Shown in pieces: positions 21,326 to 32,498 of a stretch of 64,000 nt of DNA. The position numbers and the translations under genes are program-made. The stretch comes from Diabrotica undecimpunctata (taxonomy: Eukaryota > Arthropoda > Insecta > Coleoptera > Chrysomelidae): assembly GCF_040954645.1 (NCBI RefSeq), contig NC_092807.1, positions 26,081,309 through 26,145,308 of the forward strand, in the 5' to 3' direction. The stretch's first letter is position 1. Every line of letters begins with the position of its first letter. A model generated the notes under the pieces. The model was not told the origin of the DNA, did not search any database, and saw nothing but the letters and a program-made list of their open reading frames with translations.

Positions 21326-22342
21326 AGACTTGTTTACACGAGTAGAGTTGTGAGGAGAGTAGAGTAGCGAGTAGAGTCGACTCTACTCGCTACTCTACCA
21401 AAAATGGCTTGATACCGTTCACACGAGGAGAGTTACAAGTATAGTACTTATGCTAGTATACTGTGGAGTAGGTGTTTGTTTAGTACAAAATGAATTCAAG
21501 AAAAAGAAAATTGATTCAAAATTGTTTAGCTACTGTTGCAAATGCATTTGTAACTGAGGTCGGTTTGTAACAAAGAAAAGAGTGGATGAGAGAGTGGCTT
21601 AAAAGAAGGAATGCACACGGGGCCTCAGCTCTTTTATCTTGATAAGAATAAATTTTTTATTTCTTATTGTATTTTTTATTAACAAGTAATAAAAACCTGT
21701 AACTTGCCCGTGAGCCTTCAGTTTTCTTGTTTCTTTTTGCACCTTTCATGATTGCTTCCATAGGAGTGAACCATTTCACGTTCGGAACGTATACATCGGC
21801 TTAACCTGAACCCCATTTTTTTATTTTTGTATTTTTAAACACTCTTGATTATAAGTGCACCTTATATTCTTAATTTTTTGCTTGTTCATTTATTCCAAAG
21901 CCCCCTTTTGCCATTCTTTAAACGATTTCATCCTCCGCAGCTTGCCTCATACTTTTATTTTTGTAGTGTACACTACCTAAATTCCATAAACACTGGTATT
22001 CGCCATACATCTCTACAAGTTTTATCTTCGGTGAACTTCATTTTCACTATTTACACAAAACACAACTCCAGACGGAATGACAGCGTCCCTATGCACTCTC
22101 CTACCTACTCTACTCTACCAGAATTGACCGCGTTCCATGGGTAGAGTGTGCAGACGAGTGGATATTTTGGCGGTGGTGGTGGTAGTAGAGTAGAGTTACT
22201 TTGCGACATGTTGCTAGTCACTCTACTCTACCACGTACTATACACTCTACTTGCTACTTTACTGCACTGAGCGTTTTTACGGGTAGAGTTACTCTACTCT
22301 ACCAAGTACTTGCCTCGTTACTCTACCCGTGTAAACGGGTCT
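21326..22342. mobile_element. PIF/Harbinger deletion derivative
   Basis: Imperfect inverted ends AGACTTGTTTACACG (21326) and AGACCCGTTTACACG (from 22342 inwards) are flanked by a 3-bp duplication TAA, typical of this superfamily. Both subterminal regions contain many copies of GTAGAGTA or its complement, more than fifteen in all. Two coding remnants face each other. On the plus strand from 21490, MNSRKRKLIQNC, then a stop, then EWMREWLKRRNAHGAS resembles a HARBI1-like N-terminus. On the minus strand, about 21890-22050, MKFTEDKT, then VEMYGEYQCLWNLGS and YKNKSMRQAAEDEIV in another frame, look like a MADF DNA-binding protein. This is the two-gene Harbinger layout with the nuclease deleted. Confidence 0.85.
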
Positions 22343-24953
22343 TAATTGCGTAAAAGTGGCAAAATTCGGTTTTGAAACTAAAACAGATTAAAAATAGCAT
22401 TTCTCCATGGCAAGTAACAGCAACCAGCAGAAGATCCCAAGTAATCACAGAATAGGTATACACTCGCACAACTGTTTTCCACCGGCAAAGCTCCAAATTA
22501 TTCAATTTGTGAAGTAGTTAGTGGCGGCTGGTCAGGGTCGGCAGGGTCGGCAGTGCCGATCCACAGATTTATAGATATTATACATTTTTTTTTAATTTTT
22601 AATTTAATCAGTATTTCGATAATTAATTGTGGCAGGTAATAAATTGATGTCATTTGTTTCTGTAAAATAAAAAAAATCTGTGAGATAATAAAGACTAAAT
22701 TTTATTTATGGGTTTTAAAAGAATTCGACCAATCTGAGCGTTAAGTGATCCCTGCGTAAGACACTTTGTAAATTATTGATCCGAAATCAGAGATATCCAT
22801 CCGCCTGTGTGAATTCTTAAAAAGACAAGTTTCGGAGTTTCGGCAAGCGGATCCCAAGCTTGACGATTTACATATAAAAATCAACGGAATATTAGTTGAT
22901 GAGCAACCAAACATACATTTCTCTCTATACGCATTTAATTCTCAAGTACGGCAAACTTAAATTTGCCGATGCTTCATTTGGATTGGTCGCAAACTGTACC
23001 TTGCGAGCGCGGGATGAAATGTTATTTCAGGATGGATAAGTACTTAAGAACTTAAGTAGTGAAGTGATAGTGAGTGCACGGACTGGCTTTTCTGGTATTT
23101 CTGGGATTTATTTTTATTTTCTAAAGTAATACTGTGATAAGTTATCGCCGCCGTAAATAGTTAAAGGGTTTTTTGATATATTAGAAGTTTTCTTTAATTA
23201 AAGTGTAAACAAATACAGATACATTAACCTAAAAAATGCAATCTATGGGAGAAACTGTAACTATTGATAAATCTGATATTGTAAATTAAATTTTGCAAAA
23301 TGGGTTTTCATCTATTCCATACGAAGAGCAAATTGTTATTAAAAATAAGGGGCGTCCTTTGCCCAAAAAGTCCCGGCTTATAAATATTATTGCGGGGAGA
23401 CAGGGAAGTAATAGACTCATGGCTTGCCGGAAGTGAGATAGCTGTGAATCTGGTTACGATAATTTAAAGGAATTATTTAGGGCTTCACAAAAACATGAAA
23501 GTTTGAAAGATCATACGTACAGCCAGATTAAATTAGATTTATTTGGAAAACAAAATATCTATGTTTCATTAGATAATACCTAACGTGAAAATGCTATTAA
23601 ACAACGAAATTGTAAAAAACTAATCACACAGTTTTACGTCGTTATATTGATATTGTAATTTTTTTAAGTTATAAGGAATTATCATTTAGGGGAGACTATG
23701 AATCGGAGCATTCGTCAAATCAAGGTAATTATAGAGAACTAATAAAAATGTTTAAGAAATACGATTTGGAATTTTTTAATTTACTTTCTGATTCGAAGAC
23801 ATTTAGCAGCTTATCTAAAACAATTCAGAATGAATTAATAAAATCAATGAGTCACATTTTGAGTAAAGTTATTGAACCTGAGATTCAGGAAACCATTTGC
23901 TTTTCACTAGAAGTAGATGAAACTACCGACATATGATGTCGTTCACATTTATTATCAATTGTTGTTCGATACGCGTTACGTGGTAATTAGGTTTTACAGA
24001 CGTGAGTGAAAGCCATAAGGCAGAATATATTTTTGATGTTATAAAGGACAGGTTAAAATTTTTGATATCAAAAATAAATTGGTGGGGCTAACTTATGACG
24101 GCGCTGCCTTGATGTCTGGTGAATTGAATGGTCTCCAGGCAAAAGTTAAAACTATTGCACCGCAAGCTTTATTTACTCACTGTCATGTGTATAGAATAAA
24201 TTTAGTTTTGCAGAATACATGTAAAAAAATTAAAGAATGTCTTTTTTTTTGCCAGTTTAAGCGGATTTGCTTCATCTTTCTCAAGCTCGCCTAAACGGAC
24301 TAATGTTTTAGAACAGATTGTTTCGAAAAAAATGCCAACAGTTTGTCAGACGAGATGGAATTTTAAATCTCGGTTAGTTTTCATTGTAGCAGATTTTGGA
24401 AGTTTTTGATTTTATTATTAAATGCGACGATTTTGAAAGTGATGATATCTCGATCCTTAAAGCAATCGGTTTGAAAACTTTATTAAATGATTACTCTTTA
24501 AACATATTCTTAAATATTTTTAAGAAAGTGTTTACCCAAACTAATTTGATATTCAATGTTGTTCAAAATCAGTCAAGTGACATTTTTCATTCCAAAAATA
24601 GAATGAAAAAAAAAAACAAAACTGGTGCAAAATCTCTGGAGATTTTCGTAATGATAGTAATTTCCAGTATATATACAGTGCCGTTTTGGACTCGCTTAAT
24701 ATTTTCGAACATCTCAAAAAAAACCAAAGCCATGACACAGACACAAATCTTGAGAAACCAGTATATTTTGAAATTTTGTATACTATTTTTATGCAAATAA
24801 ATACCTACTTGTTTTTCGAATTTTGAAGATTTGCAAATTATCCATCATTCTTTACTAAAATAAACTTAGAAAATGAATTAAAAGTTTTATAGGCTGATAC
24901 AAATATTTTCGGAAGGTGGGATAAGTTACAAGATACCTATGTGTAATTTTATA

Positions 24954-26402
24954 CACATATGTTCAAAAGTTTGGAATATTGGAATATTTCATCTTTTTAT
25001 TGATTTTTATATATAAAATCTTCTGAATAGTTAAACATCATTTTGTTTCAATCATCAACAATACTAAATAAATCTCAAAACCAGACAAACGATACGCGAA
25101 AAAAATATTTATTTTCTTGGAGTGAAAAACTTACAATGTACAACTTACATTTAAAAATTAATTAGTATAGAAAAAAAAATAATTTTTAATAAAACTAATA
25201 ATAAGTATTTCCTCCACTGGTCTGTATGCAAGCCTGTAGACGATTTGGCATGCTGCCGATTAACTGGTCGAGCTGGGCTTGCGGAATTCTCTCCCATTCT
25301 TCACGAGCAGCATCTTTAAGTTGTCAAAGTGTAATAGGGGGATTGTTTCGCTTCTTGATGCGTGTTTTGAGAATGTTCCAAGCATGTTCAATAATGTTCA
25401 TGTCGGGGGAATTCGAAGGCCACTATTCCTTCTTCTTCAAGAAAATTTTGTACTGGTGATGTTTGATGAGGAGGTGCGTTGTCACGCATAAACACAAATT
25501 CATCACCTACTGCCCCTCGGAATAGACGTACGACAGGATTTAAAACTTCCTCGATGTATACAGCACCAGTGACTCTTTTCTCTAGAACCAGCAGTGACGT
25601 CCGTGTACCACTCATAATACCACCCCAAACCATAATACTGCCACCTTCAAATGGGACACGCGGTTTAGGTGTTTCTAGTGAGGCTTGTCGTCCTGGGGCC
25701 CTCCAAACCAGTGTTCTTCGCGAATCAGATACCAAATCAATTTTTGACTCATCAGAGAACATTACGTTATTCCAGTTAGGATCATGATGTGCCATTTCTC
25801 TAGCCCATTGCAACCTTGCTATTTTGGTAGGTTAGTTTAGGAACACGTAGCGGTCTTCTACGATACGCATTTAGTCTGCGTGTTATTGTTTGCCGTAAAA
25901 TATTCAGTCCTTGAAGCCTAGAAATTTCTCTGGATATACCACTTGTAGATTCCAGATGATTTCTACGAGCTATAAATGTTATTTGCCGGTCTTGTGCTGT
26001 TGTTGTACATCGATTTCTACCACTTCTGAGACGATCCTTAACTTCATTTGTATTTTGGATTTTTTTTTATTTTCGATACAGTACTCTGAGTAACATCAGC
26101 AATAGTCACGATATAACTTTGACTAAAGTCCTGTTCTAACAAAGCAATTACTCTGGATCTGTCAAAATGAGATATCACGTTTTTAGGCATTTTTAAACGA
26201 CTCAATTCAAATTTAAACCAAGACTGAAATAATGTGTAAATACGCTAATCAGTTGAATGTGACCAAAATCATACAAAAACGATTCAAATTTTTTATCATT
26301 TTCATTTAAAAACCCTATAGAATGAATATCAACAACAGTTTTAAAACCACCATAGGCGTAGATATATTATTTGTACGTATTCCAAACTTTTGGATATGTG
26401 TG
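24954..26402 (-). mobile_element. Tc1-like element nested in hAT
   Basis: Inverted ends CACATATGTTCAAAAGTTTG at 24954 and CACACATATCCAAAAGTTTG inwards from 26402, each flanked by TA (24952-24953 and 26403-26404). Total 1,449 bp with one transposase gene on the minus strand. It lies between the central and C-terminal parts of a hAT transposase and is therefore younger than that insertion. Confidence 0.9.
25195..26190 (-). pseudogene. Tc1-like transposase, broken
   Basis: Starts MPKNVISHFDRSRVIALLEQ at 26190 with a helix-turn-helix-like segment (IVTIADVTQSTVSKI). The middle is frameshifted. The core is open at 25388-25813: VMFSDESKIDL (first Asp), PFEGGSIMVWGGIM, FVFMRDNAPPH (second Asp). The third residue is in another frame near 25390: [11 protein letters not shown], giving a DDE arrangement. 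It ends IGSMPNRLQACIQ, SGGNTYY at 25195. A TGA within PPITL and QLKDAAREEW and the frameshifts inactivate it. Length, about 330 codons, is normal. Confidence 0.9.
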
Positions 26403-26804
26403 TATACTACAATTCATTACAACAAACTGTTACCGAAATTAATAAATTTTTGTCATCATTTCTCTCATTACCACCAACTTCTGCCTTTAATAAACGAGGT
26501 TTCTCTTGTCCCAAAAAAATCAAAACGAATTGTCGAAACACCATGAAACAAGAGAGAATGTCAAGCTTCTCTCAAATTTCAATAGAAAAAAAAGTTAAAA
26601 CCTCTCCAAAACTTATATAAATTTTAGCATGACGTTATAACCCATTTTGCTACTTTTAAACAACATTGACTAGAGTTAATTTAAACATATTTATCTCCTA
26701 TGATGATTGAAGTCTTTTTATGAGACAGTATACCTATCTGAGGAGATCTGAAAAAGACCTTGCCGATCTTGTCTCTAAAGCCACGAGCCGCCACTGGAAG
26801 TAGT

Positions 26805-28423
26805 AGATAAAGTCTATTCATTTAGCAAATTCCCATCTGTAAACATAAGCACGTGTTGATATTCGCCCTCTCATTCGTCAAGAGGCTATTAAATATAATT
26901 TATTGCCTTAAGCCAGACGGATTCTCACGTTACAGGTCCAAACTTGCCAGTCTGTTTAAATTCAAATTGTAGCGTGTTGCTTTTTTATTCAAAATGTTTA
27001 CTTTGTTATGTATCTCTCAGTAAATGAATATTTTATTTTAGCACATTTTCCTTCAATGGAACATTAAATTTTGCTCACAATGATTAAATTTCAAGAAATT
27101 CTTACACTTATAGTTTCAAAAGTAAATATTTTTAAAAATCATATAATATGCCTCAGTACGACCCTGTTTGGCTTTCACGTGCGTTTGTTGACAGATGGGA
27201 ATATTTTTGTTTTTTTTTGTTTGTTTTGTTCTATAAAATTTAATCATGTAAGTAATGTTAATCGCATTTTATACTGTAATCGTTATGTCACTAATATATT
27301 TCGGAAAAATGCGGATCTTTGTTATAAAAATAATTAAAAAAATTTACTTCGTTGAAAATGCCGATTTAAATTCTCGTTATTATAAAAGTTTATTTTACTA
27401 AAAACTTTTTGTAAATGAAAGCTCATTAAAGAGTTTTCTGTAAGTTATTGACAATCAATCTGTGATCGTTAAAAGTTTTAAAATTTAAAAATTAGAAAAG
27501 AAAATTCTAAAGATTTACGAGATATATTTTTCATTTCCTTTAAAACAGTTAAAACAAAGTTGACCGTCGCGTCTTGTTTCTCCCTAGACTAGTGATAAAT
27601 TACCAAAAGAATTTACTAGACATTTGCTATTTATCCGTGCTTTTATAGCATAGTTGAGACCACTAGTTCACAAACTTTATACAGTGTCATTAATCTTCCT
27701 TTATTACTTGTACTTTGGACGATATCTATTATTATTTTATTCACAATAAAAAGTAAGTTCATGTGAAAATTGTATATACATTTCTTTTCTTTTTATTCGT
27801 TTGTTTTTAATCCTTTAAAGATCTTTTAAAGATTCAGCTCTAAATTATTTGCAGTACTACTCGCCAAATATAGCTTGAGACTTGGTTTTTTTAATATTAA
27901 AGTCCACCTCCGACGCACAGTGGGCAGTACCAAACTTCATCATTATTATTTCGTAATTGCATAAAGCGAATTGCATAAATTCAGTCTTAACTGTATACTC
28001 TACTGGTTCGTTTCATTTAAAAGTTTTAACAATAATAATATTATAGTTTTTAGATAATCAATATCATAATTTATGAAGCAACGTTGCAAATTATTTATTT
28101 GACATAGAATGTTTTGTTGGCAGAATTCCAAATGTTTTATACAAAAATATATTTTAAAAATGTTTTCGATAAAATCGATAAAATTAATACTCGCAATTTT
28201 AAATTATTAAAAACATTAATTTTGAATGCTAAAATGTTTTCAAATTTTGAAAGCGCATATATAAAGACTTCAATTTTAATTAATACATATAAAATGATCA
28301 ATAGAAAAATGCATCAGCTAATTTAAAACTATTTTAACATGCTTTCGTTATGCAGGCATAAATGAGATGTTTAATAATATTAATAGAACATTATAACATA
28401 TTAGTATGTGGACTAGTCGAACA
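26805..28423. other. AT-rich stretch, no gene seen
   Basis: No frame with family signature, no inverted ends, no tandem array. Short open frames here have AT-driven composition. Confidence 0.5.
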
Positions 28424-28425
28424 TA

Positions 28426-30412
28426 CAGTGTGTAAAAGCCAAATGGAATAAATTCATTATTTGGGTTACTGTATATATTTATAAAAAATCCCGAAACACG
28501 TCAAATTTAAATTATAACTTGACTTTCTTTAACGTGAAAATGCAGCCCCTACCTTCAACCCCCTTAAAATGACAGGTACAACCCCCAATTTTTAAAATAG
28601 GAAGTATAGGCTTGTGATATATCATATCGTTTGAAAGTTGTTTTAATTCTCCATTCAAAAATGTTGTCGTTTTCAAGTTTATTAAGATTAATTAGGATAA
28701 AATAAATTAAAATCATGTGGTTACCGAAATTCGCTACAATTCAATCAAAAACTAAAATGTAATGCAAAACGTAATAAAATGTAGAACACTAAAAAGAACT
28801 ATGAATGTTAATGAAGTAGATGTTCAAAATGTTCACCGCGAACGTCTTAGCAACATCCTAATCTCAAATAAAACTGTTTTCTAACATTATTTACCATAAC
28901 AGGCGTGACCGACCTAATGGCAAGCGTTATTCGTTCTTTTAAGTCATTTAAATCAGAAGGTTTAGTTTTGTACACATGGCTCTTCACATATCCCCATAAA
29001 AAGAAATCTAATAATGTAAGATCAGGTGATCGCGCTGGCCATTCAATCGATCCTCGCCTCCCTATCCGATTGGGAAATATTGTATCGAGGTACTGCCGGA
29101 CATTAAGTTGGTAATGTGGTGGTGCTCCATCCTGCTGAAACCATATCGTATTCGCTGGAACTTGAGGGTTTCCTGGATCAGGATATAAATTTGCCAACGT
29201 TGAAATGACATCATTTTGAAGTAGTGCCAAATAATTGCTGCCATTCAAGTTGTCCCCAATAAAAAAGGGACCAATGATATTGTTTCCTACAATCTCTGCC
29301 CAAACATTAACCTTTTGAGGGTATTGAGTGTGTTCTTCTCTCATCCAGTGAGGATTTTCCGTGGCCCAGTAGCAGCAATTTTGCCGATTAGCATGACCGT
29401 TAAGTAAAAACGTACACTCATCAGAAAACATAACGTCTTCTAATTGGATAATATTGTTATCCAACATGTCCATCATTTGCTTACAAAAAAAAGTTCTCCT
29501 ATCAAAATCGTCTTCCATGAGCTCCTGATTAGGTATCATCTTATAGGGATGCAATTTATTTTCTTTTAATATGTTTACTATCGATGTATGGCTAGCATTG
29601 AATGTAGTGGATGCCTGTCTACTTGATGTATGTGGATTTTCCTGAAACTCAAGCAACACATCTAATTTGAGTTCATCACTCAGTGCATTGCCAGCTGCTT
29701 TTTTTATCTGCCTTACATGACCAAACTCGCGAAACTGCTTTTCTATTTTACTTATTGTTCCTTGGGATATAGGCGGTAAATTAGGAAATTTCTCATGAAA
29801 TAGGCGAGTTACTTCCTGTTGTGTTCGGGTGTTATCTCCGTAACCAATCATTTGTAAAACTGTTATTTTATGCATTTCCGTTAATCTAATCATTTTTCAG
29901 AATTGAATTGAACGAACTTTTTACTTAAATTAAAATACATACTGACAACTTAACTAAAACAATTAACTAATGCGTGTTAAAAGAACGTTGCCACGGAAAT
30001 TCTTTAAAGTTTTTTAATGGTTACCTTTTAAAAACCACATTGCTATGGTTTTTATTCACTTTCTCATTATCAAGACGTAAACGGGAAATAAGTTTTGAAT
30101 ATATTTTAGCGAATTTCGGTAACCACATGTTTTTAATTTATTTTATCTTAATTAATCTTAATAAACTTGAAAGCGACAACATTTTTGAATGGAGAATGAA
30201 AAGACCGTTCAAACGATATATCACAAGCCTATACTTCCTATTTTAAAAATTGGGGTTTGTACCTGTCATTCTAAGTGGGTTGAAGGTAGGGGTTGCATTT
30301 TTACGTTAAAGAATGTCAAGTTATAATTTAAACTTGACGTGTTTCGGGTTTTTTTATAAATATGTACAGTAACTTAAATAATGAATTTATTCCATTTGGC
30401 TTTTACACACTG
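28426..30412 (-). mobile_element. mariner-like element with ~310-bp inverted repeats
   Basis: The element is 1,987 bp, begins CAGTGTGTAAAAGCCAAATG and ends in its exact inverse, with TA on each side (28424-28425, 30413-30414). The inverted repeats continue from 28426 to about 28736 and from 30412 to about 30107, with scattered single-base differences; that is far longer than the usual 30 bp or so of mariner elements. The single gene, on the minus strand, is intact. Both long arms end close to the gene, so little sequence is unaccounted for. Confidence 0.95.
28847..29893 (-). CDS. mariner-like transposase, intact 348 residues
   Basis: Unbroken frame. The N-terminus (MIRLTEMHKITVLQMIGYGD, then QQEVTRLFHEKFPNLP, ISQGTISKIEKQFREFG) fits paired helix-turn-helix DNA binding. 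The catalytic region has VMFSDECTF (first Asp, about residue 156), PQKVNVWAEI, NTIWFQQDGAPPHY (second Asp), and WPARSPDLTLLDFFLWGYVKS (third Asp); I count about 35 residues between the second Asp and the Asp of SPDL. The usual TPLDFF is TLLDFF here. It belongs to the Tc1/mariner (IS630-like) superfamily, in a group frequent in arthropods. Length and completeness suggest it could be active; the protein and both ends are all present. Start chosen at the first Met, just inside the right inverted repeat. Confidence 0.93.
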   Translation of the reverse strand: MIRLTEMHKITVLQMIGYGDNTRTQQEVTRLFHEKFPNLPPISQGTISKIEKQFREFGHVRQIKKAAGNALSDELKLDVLLEFQENPHTSSRQASTTFNASHTSIVNILKENKLHPYKMIPNQELMEDDFDRRTFFCKQMMDMLDNNIIQLEDVMFSDECTFLLNGHANRQNCCYWATENPHWMREEHTQYPQKVNVWAEIVGNNIIGPFFIGDNLNGSNYLALLQNDVISTLANLYPDPGNPQVPANTIWFQQDGAPPHYQLNVRQYLDTIFPNRIGRRGSIEWPARSPDLTLLDFFLWGYVKSHVYKTKPSDLNDLKERITLAIRSVTPVMVNNVRKQFYLRLGCC

Positions 30413-30414
30413 TA

Positions 30415-30714
30415 TAATACGATGTTATACTAATAAGAGATAATCTTGTGGTTTTTAGGGTTTATTTTATAATGAAAATTACGATGAGTTGATAAAGCTG
30501 TATAATCGTGTTTCTTTTACAAAAGCTAAATGTTAACTAACTAAATCTTCTTTAATTGATACCTATTCATTTCGCATATTGGCGATCATTCTGGCTATAA
30601 TTATTTTATTAACCGATGCTTTAAATAGATTAAATTGTGTAGAACCATTTCCTCAGGTTTTTTAACCATGATATTCTTCTTCTCAAAATTCCTCGCTTTT
30701 CGAATACTTTACCT
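30415..30714. other. No gene seen
   Basis: AT-rich spacer between the mariner-like element and a LINE tail. Confidence 0.5.
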
Positions 30715-31648
30715 TGAAGGATTATTTTCATCTGTATTTAGTGCCGTTTCTCATTATGTGTCCGAGATATTCTAACTTTCTCCATTTAATCGTATACATT
30801 ACTTCTCTTTCTTTCCCCTTTCTTCGTAGTACAGTCTCATTGGTTATCTTGTCCGTCCATGATATCCTTAGTATTCTTCTGTATAGCCACATCTCGAAGA
30901 CTTCAAGTTTTTTCTCCATCGCTTCAGTGAGTATCCAGGATTCAACTCCGTAGTATAATATCGAGAAGATATAACATCGTAGAAGCTTTACTTTTATTTC
31001 GAGATTAAGGTTGTGGCTTTTCAATAGTTTGGTCATGTTATTGAATGCACTTCTAGCCTTCTCTATTCTACAATTTAACTTCTTGTGAGTGATCTCATTG
31101 TTCGTTTACTATTGTTCCAAGATAGGTAAACTATTTTACTCAGTCCACTGGTGTATTCATGATAAGCAGTTGGACGTCTCTAATTTTATTTTGACTAATA
31201 ACCATAAATTCAGTTTCTGGGTATGTTTACTTGTAGTCCAAATCTTTCAGTTACTTCATTTATTTTGTTTATTAGTTGCTGTGAGCTGTTTAAACTGTCT
31301 GCAAAAATGACGGTGTCATCGGCGTAGCGGATGTTGTTTAGGCGTTCTCCATTTAAAGATATTCCATGTTCGCAATTTTCCAAGGCTTCACTAAATATTT
31401 CCTCTAAATATAGGTTGAATAATATAGGTGAAAGTATACATCCTTGTGTAACGTCTCGCACAATCTGGATCGCTTCCGTCGGTTCATCTCCAAGATTTGT
31501 TCTTATTGTGCCTGATTGGTTCCAATATAAATTTTGTATTATACGCCGGTCTTTATCATCTATTTTGGCTTTTGTTAGAACACACATCATGTTTCGCTGT
31601 TAAACTATGTCAAATGCTTTTTGGTAGTCCACATCGCAAGTCGTTAAA
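30715..31648 (-). mobile_element. RTE-type LINE fragment (family B relative)
   Basis: From right to left: the palm motif VDYQKAFDIV (about 31630), IDDKDRRIIQNLYW, the conserved TQGCILSPILFNLYLEE, the catalytic RYADDTVIFADS (31210-31590), FTYLGTIVNEQ and DHSQEVK in a damaged stretch (31040-31200), then MTKLLKSHNLNLEIKVKLL, SILYYGVESWILTE and KLEYLGHIMRN (30728-31036). The C-terminal end is cut off at about 30715, before the tail. The C-terminal part resembles the LINE tails at 4126-4434 and 53095-53256. Frameshifts and stops make it inactive. It joins a Ty3/gypsy fragment at about 31650. Confidence 0.87.
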
Positions 31649-31649
31649 C

Positions 31650-32200
31650 GTTGATAGTCCACGCAAAGTCTCGTACCGTCATTTTTATTCGGCACTAATA
31701 CAACCGGCACTTTCTCATTATTTGATTATGCCTTCCTTCAAGAGTTTATTTAAAGGCTTTTAGTAACTCCCTCTTGGCAGGCGGTATTCGGTATGGTGGC
31801 AGTGAAATTGGTGCGCTATTCCCAGTATTAATGCGATGCTCTGCATAAGCTGTAAATTCTTTCATACTTCCTACTTTCTAAATGAATTTTAATAGGTTCT
31901 GTACTTTTTTCTTCAAAAAGCAACGGCTGTCGTGTGCTTTCATATGCAAAATACCATTCCTTATTGTGAAAGTCTAAAGCTATTTGTGCATTTACCAAAA
32001 AGTCAATACCTAGAAGACTTTTATTAGGTGCATCTGGAAAAACTCTTTACTTTGTAGATACCATTTTATCTCTTATGCGTACATTAACTAAAGTGTGAAC
32101 ACTCGTTCGTTTCTACCAACACCATCAGCGAATTTTACAGAAATTTGACTTAAAAGTTTGTCCTTTGTTTTGCCCTACATAAAAGGTTGTACAATTTTGT
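31650..32200 (-). mobile_element. Ty3/gypsy pol fragment
   Basis: Minus-strand pieces in order: NVRIRDKM, then RVFPDAPNKSLLGIDFL, NAQIALDFHNKEWYFAYE (protease C-terminal region and linker, about 31880-32100), EFTAYAEHRINTGNSAPISL with PPYRIPPAKRELLKA (start of RT, about 31760-31870), then PVVLVPNKNDGTRLCVDYQRL (about 31650-31720). These are classic landmarks of gypsy-type pol between protease and RT. No LTRs are visible. Stops and a frameshift interrupt it. The sequence switches at about 31650 to a LINE palm motif of similar wording. Confidence 0.85.
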
Positions 32201-32498
32201 ACAAACTACCTTTTGTTTGTCACGTGTATCTACTAACCCTTGACCTCCGTGCCCAAATATATTAATACGTAAACGCCTGATTACCGAAGTACCGAAAGTA
32301 CCGAATGCCAAGGCCTGATTTGGTTTGTGAAGCCAGAGGATAGAGAAAGACAGAGGGAGAGAGACATGGAAATTCTAGATACTTATTATAGTACTTAATA
32401 CAATCACAATAATCAACTATCATAAGATAATAATTGAATAAAAAGTAACAATGGAAAAGTTTTTGGAATCTATTACTATACTAAGGTAAAACTACCTA

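Larger units (their letters stand above)
23236..26620 (+). pseudogene. hAT (ZMYM-type) transposase, broken
   Basis: Pieces in order on the plus strand: MQSMGETVTIDKSD (23236), ESGYDNLKELFRASQKHES with QIKLDLFGKQ, FLSYKELSFRGDYESEHSS and IQNELIKSMSHIL, then ICFSLEVDETTDI (first catalytic Asp, to 23936), VGLTYDGAALMSGELNG and THCHVYRINLVLQ (24079 on), SPKRTNVLEQIVS and CQTRWNF (about 24290-24370), VFDFIIKCDDFES (24396 on). The dimerisation end, KKIKTNCRNTMKQERMSSF, lies at 26439-26620, beyond an inserted Tc1. Numerous stops and frameshifts, so inactive. The family is the hAT group that gave rise to ZMYM host proteins. Confidence 0.85.
22519..26796 (+). mobile_element. hAT transposon, decayed, carrying a Tc1
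   Basis: Ends TAGTGGCGGCTGGTC (22519) and CAGTGGCGGCTCGTGG (inwards from 26796) with a perfect 8-bp duplication GAAGTAGT (22511-22518 and 26797-26804). The element is 4,278 bp, of which 1,449 bp is an inserted Tc1-like element. Just inside the left end GGTCGGCAG repeats occur. The plus-strand transposase is heavily damaged. Coding signs match hAT elements related to zinc-finger MYM-type host proteins. Confidence 0.9.

Noticed and set aside
26390..26620. A possible independent small gene
   Set aside because: Reads as the C-terminal dimerisation segment of the hAT transposase separated from the rest by the Tc1 insertion.
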